Below, in pieces: positions 36,605-45,352 of a stretch of 64,000 nucleotides of DNA (within the stretch, counting starts at the first letter, position 1; every line of letters begins with the position of its first letter). Below the pieces are notes generated by a model, which saw nothing but the letters and a program-made list of their open reading frames with translations, searched no databases and was not told the origin of the DNA. The position numbers and the translations under genes are program-made. Source of the stretch: G016756615 sp050958605 (GTDB lineage: Bacteria > Pseudomonadota > Alphaproteobacteria > Rhizobiales > Rhizobiaceae); NCBI RefSeq assembly GCF_050958605.1, contig NZ_JBJHDO010000005.1, positions 372,001-436,000 on the forward strand, in the 5' to 3' direction.

Positions 36605-37509
36605 CGGGCGCCGCAATGAACAAGGGTAAGGTGATCTTCACCTGCGCCATCACCGGCAACCTGACGAAGCCGGACCAGACCCCCTATCTGCCGATCTCGC
36701 CCGCGCAGATTATTGATTCCTCGCTGGAGGCGGCGGAAGCGGGCGCGGCTGTGGTGCATATCCATGTGCGTGACCCCGAAACCGGGCGTCCATCGATGGA
36801 ACTTGACTATTATGCACAGGTCGTCGGCGCATTGCGCAAGGCGCGGCCGGATCTGATCCTGAACCTGACGACCGGGCCCGGCGGACGTTTCGTGCCCTCG
36901 GAAGAAGACCCCAAGGTGGCTGGACCTGGCACCACGCTAATGGCGCCGGAGCGGCGCGTCAGCCACATCGCGGCGCTCAAGCCGGAGATCGCCACGCTCG
37001 ACCTCAACACGATGAATTCCGGCGGAGAGGTCGTCATCAACACGCCGCGTAACGTGCGCCGCATGGCGAAAGTGATCCGGGACGCCGGCGCCTTGCCCGA
37101 GATCGAGCTGTTCGACAGCGGCGACATTGCCTTTATGCACGACCTGCTGGCCGACGGCACGCTCGCCGGCCCCGTGCTCTGCTCTTTTGTGCTCGGCGTG
37201 AAATACGGCTTCCAGCCCTCGCCGGAGACGGTGCTCTATGCCCGCGATCTGCTGCCGGGCGGCGCGCGCTTTACGGCGATCGGCATCGGTCGCGCCGCTT
37301 TTCCCATGGTGGCGCAGTCCTTTCTGGCCGGTGGACACGCGCGCGTTGGCCTCGAAGACGGCGTTTATCTTTCGCGCGGTGAGCTGGCGCGCTCGAACGC
37401 GGCGCTGGTCAGAAAGGGCAGGCGCATCATCGAGGATCTGGGCGGCGAGCTCGCGAGCACCGCAGAGGCGCGCGCCATGCTGTCGTTGCCGCCGGCGCCG
37501 ACGTCTTGA
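36601..37509 (+). CDS. BKACE family protein (3-keto-5-aminohexanoate cleavage enzyme-like)
   Basis: 302 residues. GTG at 36601 has GGGAGG six bases upstream and overlaps the SDR stop; an internal ATG at 36616 is weaker. Zn-binding His-x-His is in VVHIHVRDPETGRPS (about residues 50-52), with LNLTTGPGGRF and the TIM-barrel pattern of the family. BKACEs cleave beta-keto acids with acetyl-CoA to a CoA ester and acetoacetate. Here it may process a beta-keto acid made after ring cleavage, in place of a classical 3-oxoadipate route. Confidence 0.9.
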   Translation: MTGAAMNKGKVIFTCAITGNLTKPDQTPYLPISPAQIIDSSLEAAEAGAAVVHIHVRDPETGRPSMELDYYAQVVGALRKARPDLILNLTTGPGGRFVPSEEDPKVAGPGTTLMAPERRVSHIAALKPEIATLDLNTMNSGGEVVINTPRNVRRMAKVIRDAGALPEIELFDSGDIAFMHDLLADGTLAGPVLCSFVLGVKYGFQPSPETVLYARDLLPGGARFTAIGIGRAAFPMVAQSFLAGGHARVGLEDGVYLSRGELARSNAALVRKGRRIIEDLGGELASTAEARAMLSLPPAPTS

Positions 37510-37546
37510 CGCACATCATTCTTTCAGTTCATTCGGGAGTCTTGTC

Positions 37547-38578
37547 TTGAACTTTGCAGCCTCCGCGGGCGTACCCTTCGAAACACCGGCCACGCGCGCG
37601 CGCCTCCTCGCGAAGACGGCCGACGTCCATGCCCTTAATCCCGAAATCGAGACCGGCCCGCTCACCCTAAAGGCCGGCGATGAGGCCGTTATCCGGGTTC
37701 ATGCGGCGGCCGTAAATCCTTCCGACGTAAAGGCGGCGATGGGCCTCATGCCCTATGCCGTGTTTCCGCGCACGCCGGGACGCGACTTCGCGGGAACGGT
37801 GGTCGCCGGGCCGTTCGATCTTATCGGCAAAGAGGTTTTCGGCTCATCCGGCGATCTCGGCATCCGCCGCGACGGAAGCCACGGCACGCATGTGATTGTG
37901 CCCCGGGAAGGGCTTGTGACCAAGCCGGCAGGCATGGGCTTTGCCGAGGCTGCCGGCATCGGGGTGCCTTTCGTGACCGCCATCGAGGGTTTTCGCCGCG
38001 CGGGCCTGCCTGCTGCCGGGGACGTCGTGGTGATCATGGGCGTCAATGGCAAGGTCGGGCAGGCCGCCACGCAGATCGCGACCTGGCGCGGCGGGCGGGT
38101 GATCGGCGTGGTCCGCCGGCCGGAAGACTATGCCGGTCACTCCGTGTCTCCCGTCGAAATCGTTGACGCGAGCAGCGAGGACGTGGCCGAACGCGTGATG
38201 GCGCTGACCGGCGGACGCGGCGCGTCCATCGTCTTCAATACGGTCGGCGACCCGTATTTCGCCGCCGCCCACAGGAGCCTTGCCAAGCTCGGCCGGCAGA
38301 TCCTGATCGCCGCGATCAATCCCGTGGTCGACTTCAACATCTTCGAGTTTTATCGTGGACGCCACAGCTATCACGGGATCGACACGCTGGCGCTGTCCTG
38401 CGCGGAGACGGGCAACGTCCTGCGGGAACTGCTGCCGGGCTTCGAAAGCGGAGCGCTGAAGCCGTTCGCGGTGACGCCGGGCGCTCAGTTCGCGCTGGAC
38501 CGGATAGCCGACGCTTACAGGGCCGTCATGTCCTCGAGCCGCGACCGCGTCTTCATCATGCCGGAGACGGCGCAATGA
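37547..38578 (+). CDS. Zinc-type alcohol dehydrogenase/quinone oxidoreductase-like protein (MDR)
   Basis: 343 residues from TTG at 37547 (GGGAG about eight bases upstream), starting LNFAASAGVPFETPATRAR. Shows the GroES-like domain (VNPSDVKAAMGLMPYAVFPRTPGRDFAGTVV) and a Rossmann domain (MGVNGKVGQAATQIA). The catalytic-zinc Cys and His of true alcohol dehydrogenases are absent from the first domain, so it is probably a quinone/enone reductase of the MDR family acting on a double bond, for instance in a maleylacetate- or muconolactone-like intermediate. ATGA overlap with the cupin gene. Confidence 0.88.
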   Translation: MNFAASAGVPFETPATRARLLAKTADVHALNPEIETGPLTLKAGDEAVIRVHAAAVNPSDVKAAMGLMPYAVFPRTPGRDFAGTVVAGPFDLIGKEVFGSSGDLGIRRDGSHGTHVIVPREGLVTKPAGMGFAEAAGIGVPFVTAIEGFRRAGLPAAGDVVVIMGVNGKVGQAATQIATWRGGRVIGVVRRPEDYAGHSVSPVEIVDASSEDVAERVMALTGGRGASIVFNTVGDPYFAAAHRSLAKLGRQILIAAINPVVDFNIFEFYRGRHSYHGIDTLALSCAETGNVLRELLPGFESGALKPFAVTPGAQFALDRIADAYRAVMSSSRDRVFIMPETAQ

Positions 38579-38922
38579 ACGTGACCCCGATCGAGGCTGC
38601 ACCGCAATACCACCCGTCAGGACATTTCGACATGCGTTGCCTGCGCCTTCAGGGCATGGAGGCCGGACCGTCCGAAACTCTTTGGATGGGCATGTCCGAG
38701 ATCGCGCCGGGCGGCCATACGTCGCTCTCGGCCTCGCCCTATGAGAAGCTCTATCTGGTAGTCGAAGGCGAGGTTGTCGTCAGCACCGAGGATGAGGAAG
38801 CCGTGCTTCGCAAGCTCGATAGTTGCCGTATCGCGCCGGGGGAGGCGCGTCTCCTCGAGAACCGCGGCAAGCTTCCGGCGCGGATCGTTCTCTGCATGCC
38901 GCTGGCGAAGGAAAAGACGTGA
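38575..38922 (+). CDS. Cupin-domain protein
   Basis: 115 residues, one cupin barrel: EIAPGGHTSLSASPYEKLYLVVEGEVVVSTEDEE then LRKLDSCRIAPGEARLLENRG. The usual His-x-His of metal-binding cupins is largely missing (a single His in GGHTS), so the metal site is uncertain. Last gene of the dioxygenase operon, starting within the preceding stop codon. May be an isomerase/lactonase helper or binding protein. Confidence 0.82.
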   Translation: MNVTPIEAAPQYHPSGHFDMRCLRLQGMEAGPSETLWMGMSEIAPGGHTSLSASPYEKLYLVVEGEVVVSTEDEEAVLRKLDSCRIAPGEARLLENRGKLPARIVLCMPLAKEKT

Positions 38923-38980
38923 TCGGAATGGCTCAAAACGGCGAGCTTGTCCGGACTTCCAGATCGCCCATGTCAGGCTT

Positions 38981-38992
38981 GCAATCGTTCGC
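38981..38992. promoter_or_regulatory. Degenerate copy of the LacI-type operator
   Basis: GCAATCGTTCGC matches the palindrome GCAATCGATTGC at 10 of 12 positions. It sits directly upstream of a TTGACT -35-like box (38996-39001) ahead of the binding-protein gene. Confidence 0.4.
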
Positions 38993-39110
38993 ACCTTGAC
39001 TTACGGATTTCGGAAAACAGCTGCAAATGCCATTGCATCTCGGGAACACAAAATGAGCGAATCCTCAAGTTAACTGAGGAAATTCGCTGCTCTGAAGGGG
39101 AAAGTGCCAA

Positions 39111-40613
39111 ATGCTCAGGAAAGCAATCGATTGCGCTAAATATGCCGTTGCTGCAAGCTGCATCGCCATCGCATGCTTCGGCGGTGCCGCCTATGCGGAA
39201 CCCCACGGGACCTTGCGCTGGGGTATCGGTTTCGAACCCCAAGGCTGGAATCCCCAGCTTCCTCCGAACACCACCTATACGCAGCTCGTTTATGAAGGCC
39301 TGATGCGTATAGCGCCCGACGGCGCGACGATCCAGCCGGCGCTCGCCACCGAATGGACCGTGACCTCGACGGATATCACCTTCAAGCTGCGCGAGAACGT
39401 GGTCTTCCATGACGGCACGCCCTTTAATGCCGATGCCGTGATCGCCAATATCGAGAACGTGAAGAAGGCGTCCAACCGCTGGCGCGAAGCTATCGGCGGC
39501 ATCGACAAGGTGGTCAAGGTCGACGACTACACCGTTCGCTTCGACCTGCTGCGCCCGAGCCCGTCGCTTCCCTATATCTTGACGCAGCGCGGTCTGAACA
39601 TGATCAGCCCGAAGGCGCTGGCTGACGGCATCTGGGAGCGCGAACCTGTTGGCACCGGCCCCTACGTCTTCAACCAGTCCGAGACCGTCTCCGGCTCGAC
39701 TTATGTCTTCGACTATTTCGAGGATTATTACGATCCGGAATCAGTTGGTCCGAAGCGCGTCGAGCTCTCCTACCTGCCTGATGCAGCCTCGCGCTACAAC
39801 GCGCTGCTGGCCGGCCAGGTAGATGCGGTCGACGGGGACCCGACGCAGATGCCGACCGCCGAGGCGCAGGGCTTCTCCAACCATGTCTGGAGCACGCTGC
39901 GCTATCACCTGCTTATGTTCGACCGCAGCGGCAAGCTCGGCGACGTGCGCGTGCGCAAGGCGCTGTGCATGGCGATGCCGCTGGAACACATCAATGCCGC
40001 GCGCTACGACGGCCTGCTCAAATTTCCGAGCCAGCGTTTCGACGAGGGCGATCCCGCGCACGTGCCCGGCCTGAAAGCCTATGAATACGACATCGAAGGC
40101 GCCAAGGCGCTGCTCGCGGAAGCCGGCGTCTCGGAGCTGTCGATGCAGTTCCCCAGCCCCGACTTCATGCGCATCATCTCTGAATTGACCAAAGAGAGCT
40201 TCGGCATGATCGGGGTCGACGCGGAGATCGTCATGATGCCGACGCCGGAATATTTCCAGAGCTTCTACTCAGGCCGCTACCCCTTCATCGTCAACACGAT
40301 GACGCCCGAGAACGGTGGCATGTTCAACTACTACCCGTTCCGCTTCGCCAAGGACGGCCCGGCGAACACGTTCAAAGTCGAGCCCCCGGCGCGGCTGGAG
40401 GAGCTCTATCAACTTGCCCTGAAGGCGCCGGCCGAAGAGCAGCCTGCGCTGCTTCAGGAAATGACGCAGATCATCCATGACGAGGCGCTCGATTGCGGCT
40501 ATTTTGATACTGCGGGTGTGGTCCACTACAACGGCGAGACCATTGCCGAAATCGCCACGACCACCTGGGAGCCTTCGGCCCTGCGCTACAAGGACGTGAA
40601 GATGGCCAGGTGA
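39111..40613 (+). CDS. Peptide/nickel-type (SBP_bac_5) ABC transporter substrate-binding protein
   Basis: 500 residues, family 5 periplasmic binding protein. The signal peptide is MLRKAIDCAKYAVAASCIAIACFGGAAYA, then GTLRWGIGFEPQGWNPQ, the usual first strand, and VVFHDGTPFNADAVIANIENV, the family signature. It feeds the Dpp/Opp-like permease and ATPases encoded next. Family ligands range from peptides to sugars and plant opines; here it probably brings in the substrate of the amidohydrolases or dioxygenase. A perfect LacI-type palindrome lies within codons 5-8, so repressor binding there could also block elongation. Confidence 0.93.
   Translation: MLRKAIDCAKYAVAASCIAIACFGGAAYAEPHGTLRWGIGFEPQGWNPQLPPNTTYTQLVYEGLMRIAPDGATIQPALATEWTVTSTDITFKLRENVVFHDGTPFNADAVIANIENVKKASNRWREAIGGIDKVVKVDDYTVRFDLLRPSPSLPYILTQRGLNMISPKALADGIWEREPVGTGPYVFNQSETVSGSTYVFDYFEDYYDPESVGPKRVELSYLPDAASRYNALLAGQVDAVDGDPTQMPTAEAQGFSNHVWSTLRYHLLMFDRSGKLGDVRVRKALCMAMPLEHINAARYDGLLKFPSQRFDEGDPAHVPGLKAYEYDIEGAKALLAEAGVSELSMQFPSPDFMRIISELTKESFGMIGVDAEIVMMPTPEYFQSFYSGRYPFIVNTMTPENGGMFNYYPFRFAKDGPANTFKVEPPARLEELYQLALKAPAEEQPALLQEMTQIIHDEALDCGYFDTAGVVHYNGETIAEIATTTWEPSALRYKDVKMAR
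39123..39134. promoter_or_regulatory. Palindromic operator GCAATCGATTGC (site 3)
   Basis: Third identical copy, inside the first codons of the binding-protein gene (from 12 bases after the A of the start codon). An intragenic operator near the start is known for other LacI family systems. Confidence 0.65.
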
Positions 40614-40628
40614 CGATGGCCAGGTGAC
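40601..40628 (+). repeat. Tandem 14-base duplication at the binding-protein stop
   Basis: GATGGCCAGGTGAC occurs twice in tandem (40601-40614, 40615-40628). The first copy contains the TGA stop, so the duplication adds a second in-register sequence after it without changing the protein. Confidence 0.8.
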
Positions 40629-40654
40629 GATACGGGTGTAGCGGCTCTGCCGCT

Positions 40655-40682
40655 CGCCTGTCCGTCAGCAAGAGGACAGGCG
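40655..40682 (+). terminator. Intra-operon hairpin between binding-protein and permease genes
   Basis: CGCCTGTCC (40655-40663) and GGACAGGCG (40674-40682) form a perfect nine-base stem followed by ATTTCTTCC. It is a likely partial terminator or stabiliser giving more binding protein than permease. Confidence 0.6.
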
Positions 40683-40713
40683 ATTTCTTCCATGATCATC
40701 GAGCGAGGCTGGG

Positions 40714-41658
40714 ATGTGGAAACTGACATTCGCTAGAACCGTCGCCGCGGTTCCGGTCGTCGTCCTTGTGGCGCTGGTCGCATTCATCCTCTTCCGCTTC
40801 GTTCCGGTGCAGGCGCCGGCCGCAATCCTCGGCGACGGCGCCACACCGGAAGCCGTAGCCCGCCTGACCGCGGAGATGGGGCTCGACCGGCCGGCGCCGG
40901 TCCTGTTCTTCGAGTGGCTCGGCAATGCCCTGCGCGGCGATCTCGGCCGCTCCTACGTCACCGGGCTGGATGTGTCCGCGGAGATTGCGCACCGCCTGCC
41001 GATAACGCTGACGCTGGCTCTCGGCGGCATTTTCATCGCGGTGCTGCTCGGCGTGCCGACCGGCGTGATCGCGGCTCTCAACCGCAACTCGTTGATTGAT
41101 CGCGCGCTCACCGGCATGGTCTCGGTGCTGCTCGCCATGCCCGGCTTCTGGCTCGCGCTGCTCCTGGTGCTGTTCTTCGCCGTACAGATGCGGCTGTTGC
41201 CGGCCGCCGGCTACAGGCCGCCCTCCGCCGGCATCTGGCCCTGGATCAGAGGTTTCATCCTGCCGTGTCTGGCGCTCGGTCTCGGGGCGACGGCCAACAT
41301 CGCCCGGCATACCCGATCGTCGATGCTCGCACAGCTCGACTCGCAATATGCGCGCGCATTGACGGCGCGCGGCTGCCCGCGCGGACGGCTGGTGATGCGC
41401 TACTGCCTCAAGAACGCGATGATGCCTGTGCTCGCAATCATCGGCATGCTCACGGCCCTGATGCTGAGCGGCTCCTTCGTGATTGAGAAGGTATTCTCGG
41501 TGCCTGGCCTCGGTTCGCTGATCCTCGACTCGATCAACCGCGGTGACACGCCTGTTCTCCAAGCCGTGGTGGTCGTGGTCGCCGTCTTCATCATCTCGGT
41601 TAACCTGATCGTCGACATCGGCTACGGGCTTATCGATCCAAAGGTGAGGCCGGAATGA
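40714..41658 (+). CDS. DppB/OppB-type ABC transporter permease
   Basis: 314 residues with about six helices and the DppB pattern: an N-terminal helix, a periplasmic region with LGLDRPAPVLFFEWLGNALRGDLGRSY, and the EAA-type cytoplasmic loop YARALTARGCPRGRLVMRYCLKNAMMPVL. First of two permease domains of the peptide-type importer. Confidence 0.94.
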   Translation: MWKLTFARTVAAVPVVVLVALVAFILFRFVPVQAPAAILGDGATPEAVARLTAEMGLDRPAPVLFFEWLGNALRGDLGRSYVTGLDVSAEIAHRLPITLTLALGGIFIAVLLGVPTGVIAALNRNSLIDRALTGMVSVLLAMPGFWLALLLVLFFAVQMRLLPAAGYRPPSAGIWPWIRGFILPCLALGLGATANIARHTRSSMLAQLDSQYARALTARGCPRGRLVMRYCLKNAMMPVLAIIGMLTALMLSGSFVIEKVFSVPGLGSLILDSINRGDTPVLQAVVVVVAVFIISVNLIVDIGYGLIDPKVRPE

Positions 41659-41694
41659 TCGCGGCCACGGCATCCATGATGGAGGCATCCTGAG

Positions 41695-43485
41695 ATGAGC
41701 GACCTAGCAGCCAACTCGCTGGAGGCGCCGCTCGAGGCGGCGCTTGCAGAGACAAGCGACCGGCGACCGGGCTTCTTCGCGCGGCTGCTTGCCCAGCCTG
41801 CTACGGTGTTCGCGTTGTGCTGGGTCATCCTGCTGGTGATCGTCGCGATCTTCGCCACCTATCTGGCCCCGCACGATCCGAATGCGTCGAGCGTGATGCG
41901 CCGCCTGCAGGGCTTCTCGGCCCAGAACTGGCTGGGAACGGACGATCTCGGTCGCGATCTCCTGTCGCGGGCAATGTGGGGCGGACGCGTGGCGCTGCAT
42001 GCCGTGGCCATGGCGGTCGGGCCGGCTTTGCTGGTCGGCGTGCCGATCGGCCTTTTCGTTGCCTATCGCGGCGGATGGTGGGATCGCGTCGTCATGCGCC
42101 TCGTCGAGGTCGAGCAGGCGATCCCGATGCTGCTCTTCGCCTTTACCTTCATTGCCATCTTCGGACGCGGCCTGACCATCGCGATGCTCGCGGTCAGCCT
42201 CGGCTTCGCGATGTCGTATCTGCGCCTGACCCGCGCCGTGGTCCTTGCCGAGCGCCCGAAGCCCTATGTGCAGGCGGCCGAGATCCAGGGCTACTCGGTG
42301 CCGCGTATCCTGTTCCGTCATATCCTGCCCAATGCCATCGGCCCCATCGCGGTTCAGACGTCGATCCTCGCCGGCGTGGCGATCCTGCTGGAAGCGATGC
42401 TGAGCTTCCTTGGGCTGGGCGTTGCCACGGGCAGCCCGAGCTGGGGGGCGATGCTGGACGATGCGCGCCGTTTCCAGATCCAGCAGCCGCTTCTGTCTCT
42501 CGTGCCGGGTGCGGCGATCACTATCACCGTGCTCGCCTTCAATCTGCTCGGCGACGGGTTCCGCGACGCGTTCAACAGCGATCTCGTCATCAGCAGGCGT
42601 AACAAGCCCGCGCCTGCGGCCGCGCCAGTCGTGAACGCCCCCCAGGACTCGGCCGATACGGAGGTACGCAAGCCCGAAAGCGTGCTTCGTCTGTCGCATG
42701 TCAACGTCGAATTCCCCGGCCATATGGGCGCGTTCCAGAAGGTGGTCAACGACGTTTCCTTCTCGATCGCGCCGGGCGAGATCTACGGCCTGGTCGGCGA
42801 ATCCGGTTCGGGCAAGTCGATGACCACAGCCGCGATCCTGGGCCAAGTGCCGCGACCGGGCCGCGTGGCCGACGGCTCCATCCTTCTCGGCGGGCGGGAA
42901 CTGATCGGTCTGCCGGAACCTCAGATGCGGGCGATCCGGGGCCGCGACATCGGCGCGGTGTTCCAGGACCCGATGATGGCGCTGTCGCCCGTCCACAAGG
43001 TCGGTGACCAGATGATCGAGGGACTCGTCCGCCACGAAGGCATCTCGCGCAAGCAGGCGCTCGAGAGGGCGGCCGAGCTGCTCGATCTCGTCGGGGTCGT
43101 CGATGCCCGCAACCGTCTCAATGACTATCCACACCAGTTCTCCGGCGGCATGGCGCAGCGCGCGATGATCGCCGCGGCACTGATCTGCAAGCCCAGACTG
43201 CTGATCGCCGACGAGCCGACGACCGCACTCGACGCCACCGTGCAGAAACAGGTGCTCGACCTGTTGCTACGGCTGCGCGAGACGATGGGCATGTCGGTTC
43301 TTTTCATCACGCACGATCTCGCTGTCGTCGCCCAGCTCTGCGACCGAGTCGGCGTCATGAAGCTCGGCGAACTCGTCGAGGAGGGAACCACCGCGGATAT
43401 TTTTGCCGATCCGCAGCACGCCTATACCCGCCAGTTGCTGCGCGCGAGAGAGATGCTGGACGGCCCCATGGTGACGATGCGATGA
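41695..43485 (+). CDS. Fused DppC-type permease and DppD-type ATPase
   Basis: 596 residues. Residues 1 to about 300 are a complete DppC permease (an LGTDDLGRDLLSR motif, EAA loop YVQAAEIQGYSVPRILFRHILPN). An Ala/Pro-rich linker (about 300-325) joins an ABC ATPase: Walker A GESGSGKS at about 368-375, signature FSGGMAQR, Walker B LLIADEPTTALD, switch His in ITHDLAVV. These are normally two proteins. The end carries only a short tail after the nucleotide-binding domain, so the usual C-terminal oligopeptide-transport extension is reduced. GGAGG lies about ten bases upstream of the ATG. Confidence 0.93.
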   Translation: MSDLAANSLEAPLEAALAETSDRRPGFFARLLAQPATVFALCWVILLVIVAIFATYLAPHDPNASSVMRRLQGFSAQNWLGTDDLGRDLLSRAMWGGRVALHAVAMAVGPALLVGVPIGLFVAYRGGWWDRVVMRLVEVEQAIPMLLFAFTFIAIFGRGLTIAMLAVSLGFAMSYLRLTRAVVLAERPKPYVQAAEIQGYSVPRILFRHILPNAIGPIAVQTSILAGVAILLEAMLSFLGLGVATGSPSWGAMLDDARRFQIQQPLLSLVPGAAITITVLAFNLLGDGFRDAFNSDLVISRRNKPAPAAAPVVNAPQDSADTEVRKPESVLRLSHVNVEFPGHMGAFQKVVNDVSFSIAPGEIYGLVGESGSGKSMTTAAILGQVPRPGRVADGSILLGGRELIGLPEPQMRAIRGRDIGAVFQDPMMALSPVHKVGDQMIEGLVRHEGISRKQALERAAELLDLVGVVDARNRLNDYPHQFSGGMAQRAMIAAALICKPRLLIADEPTTALDATVQKQVLDLLLRLRETMGMSVLFITHDLAVVAQLCDRVGVMKLGELVEEGTTADIFADPQHAYTRQLLRAREMLDGPMVTMR

Positions 43486-44300
43486 GCGCTTTGGTCGACG
43501 ACGTCATTCTGCAGGTAGAGGACCTCACCATCCGCTACGAGAAGGGGCGCTCCATCTGGGGCACGCCGCGCTACGGCCAGGTCGTCCATGGCGTCTCCTT
43601 CTCCGTCAGGCGGGGTGAGACCTTCGGGCTGGTCGGGGAATCCGGCTCCGGCAAGAGCACCATTGGCAAGGCGGTGCTACGACAGATTCCGGTGCTCTCG
43701 GGCAGCATCACCTTCGAGGGGCAGAAGATCACAGACTGGCCGCAAGGCAAGACGCCGCTCTCCTATCGGCGCGCCGTGCAGGTGGTGTTCCAGAGCCCGC
43801 GCCTGTCGCTCAATGCCCGCATGTTGGCGCGCGACACGGTGGGAGAAGCCGTCGGGTTCCATCTGGGACTGCAGGGCCGCGAACTGGACGACCGCGTCGC
43901 CCGGCTGTTCGACGATGTCGGATTGCCCCGCCATCTCGGCGATCGTTATCCCGACGAGCTCTCCGGCGGCCAGCAGCAGCGCGTGGCGATCGCCCGCGCT
44001 TTGGCGTGCGATCCACGCCTGGTCATCTGCGACGAGGCCGTCAGTGCGCTGGACGTCTCTACCCAGGCGCAGGTCATCGGGCTGCTGCGTCGCCTGCAGG
44101 AGGAGCGCGGCTTGAGCTACGTGTTCATTTCACACGACCTGGGAGTGGTGCGGAATCTGTGCCATCACGTCGGCGTGCTCCAGCATGGCCGGTTCACCGA
44201 TCTCGGCAGCGTGGAAGACGTCTTCGAACGGCCGCGCAACGACTACACCCGCGCCCTGCTAGACGCCATCCCGCGGTTTCCGGGCAAGACCGCGGCCTGA
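43482..44300 (+). CDS. DppF/OppF-type ABC transporter ATP-binding protein
   Basis: 272 residues. Walker A GESGSGKS (about 49-56), the Q-loop VVFQSPRLSLNARM, signature LSGGQQQR, Walker B LVICDEAVSALD. Walker B has Glu-Ala in place of the common Glu-Pro, as often in DppF. It forms an ATPase heterodimer with the domain fused to the DppC half. ATGA overlap with the fusion gene. Last gene of the importer set. Confidence 0.94.
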   Translation: MSALVDDVILQVEDLTIRYEKGRSIWGTPRYGQVVHGVSFSVRRGETFGLVGESGSGKSTIGKAVLRQIPVLSGSITFEGQKITDWPQGKTPLSYRRAVQVVFQSPRLSLNARMLARDTVGEAVGFHLGLQGRELDDRVARLFDDVGLPRHLGDRYPDELSGGQQQRVAIARALACDPRLVICDEAVSALDVSTQAQVIGLLRRLQEERGLSYVFISHDLGVVRNLCHHVGVLQHGRFTDLGSVEDVFERPRNDYTRALLDAIPRFPGKTAA

Positions 44301-44329
44301 AGCACCGTAGAGACCGCCACCCCGCTTGA

Positions 44330-45352
44330 CTACGCCTTGCGCGTCGAGCCGCGCACCACCAGTTCGGGCGCCAGCACGATGCTTCGCCTTGCGCCACCGT
44401 CATGATTGATCTCGCTCATCAGCAATCGCGCCGCCTCGCGACCGAGTTCGCGATGGCTGATGCGGATCGTGGTGAGCGGTGGATGCACCATGTCGACCAG
44501 CGGCATGTCGTTGTGCCCCACGACAGATATGTCGTCCGGGACGCTCAGGCCCGCGGCATGGAGCGCGTCGTACGCGCCGAGCGCAACGAGGTCGTTGGAA
44601 GCGACCACCGCGGTCAGGTGCGGCTTCAGCTCGCGCAAGGCGCGCATTGCCGCCGCGCCAGCCGGACGAGTATAGGCCTCGCTTTCGACGATCGGCGCAT
44701 CGATCGGGTCGATCCCAAGTGTTGCCACGGCTTCCTTGAAGCCGTTGCTGCGCAGGAAGCCCGTAGACAGGTGCTGCGGACCCGCGAGATGGCCGATCTT
44801 GCGATGACCGAGGGAATGGAGATGCTCGATCGCCAGCCGCATTCCGTGAGCGTCATCCGAAGTCACTGAAGACACCCGCATCAGGCTCTCGGCACGGTTC
44901 ACCAGAACGACGGGAAGTCCTTCGTTAATACACTGTTGCACCAGATTGTCGTTACGGCTCACCGTCGCGAGCACCAATCCCTCCACGCGTCGTGCGACGA
45001 GTTCGAACATCATCTCCGTCTGCCTGCGCGACTCAGCGCTGACATCGGCGACGATCGTCGCGAAGCCGGCATCGGATGTCACTTCCGCGATCCCGCTGAG
45101 GATTGGAGAAAAAACCGGGTTGCTGATGTCGGGCAAAAACACGCCAATCAACTTGGAGCGTCCCGTACGCAGACTGGCCGCAGCAGCGTTGGGATAATAA
45201 CCAAGCTTCTTGGCGGCCCGCGTTATCCGCTCACTGGTTTCCTTGCCGATCAAGGCACGTGTCGAAGGATTCAATGCGCGAGATACGGTTGACGGATGAA
45301 CGCCGAGTTCCTCCGCAATCTTCTTTATTGTCGTTCCGGCTGCCCGCTGCAT
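44330..45352 (-). CDS. LacI family transcriptional regulator
   Basis: 340 residues. ATG at 45352 is chosen for the GAAGGA six bases upstream and for the start MQRAAGTTIKKIAEELGVHPSTVSRALNPS, which is the LacI headpiece; longer frames add a non-homologous tail. A hinge helix (AAAASLRTGRSKLIGVFLPD) and periplasmic-binding-like sensor domain follow. Converges on the importer genes. The palindromes at 34805, 34924 and 39123 are its most likely operators, making it the repressor of the whole 31.9-44.3 kb cluster, with an imported compound or intermediate as inducer. Confidence 0.93.
   Translation of the reverse strand: MQRAAGTTIKKIAEELGVHPSTVSRALNPSTRALIGKETSERITRAAKKLGYYPNAAAASLRTGRSKLIGVFLPDISNPVFSPILSGIAEVTSDAGFATIVADVSAESRRQTEMMFELVARRVEGLVLATVSRNDNLVQQCINEGLPVVLVNRAESLMRVSSVTSDDAHGMRLAIEHLHSLGHRKIGHLAGPQHLSTGFLRSNGFKEAVATLGIDPIDAPIVESEAYTRPAGAAAMRALRELKPHLTAVVASNDLVALGAYDALHAAGLSVPDDISVVGHNDMPLVDMVHPPLTTIRISHRELGREAARLLMSEINHDGGARRSIVLAPELVVRGSTRKA

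Noticed and set aside
41704..43134. A 476-codon minus-strand open frame
   Set aside because: Antisense to the permease-ATPase fusion; His/Arg/Asp-rich shadow translation.
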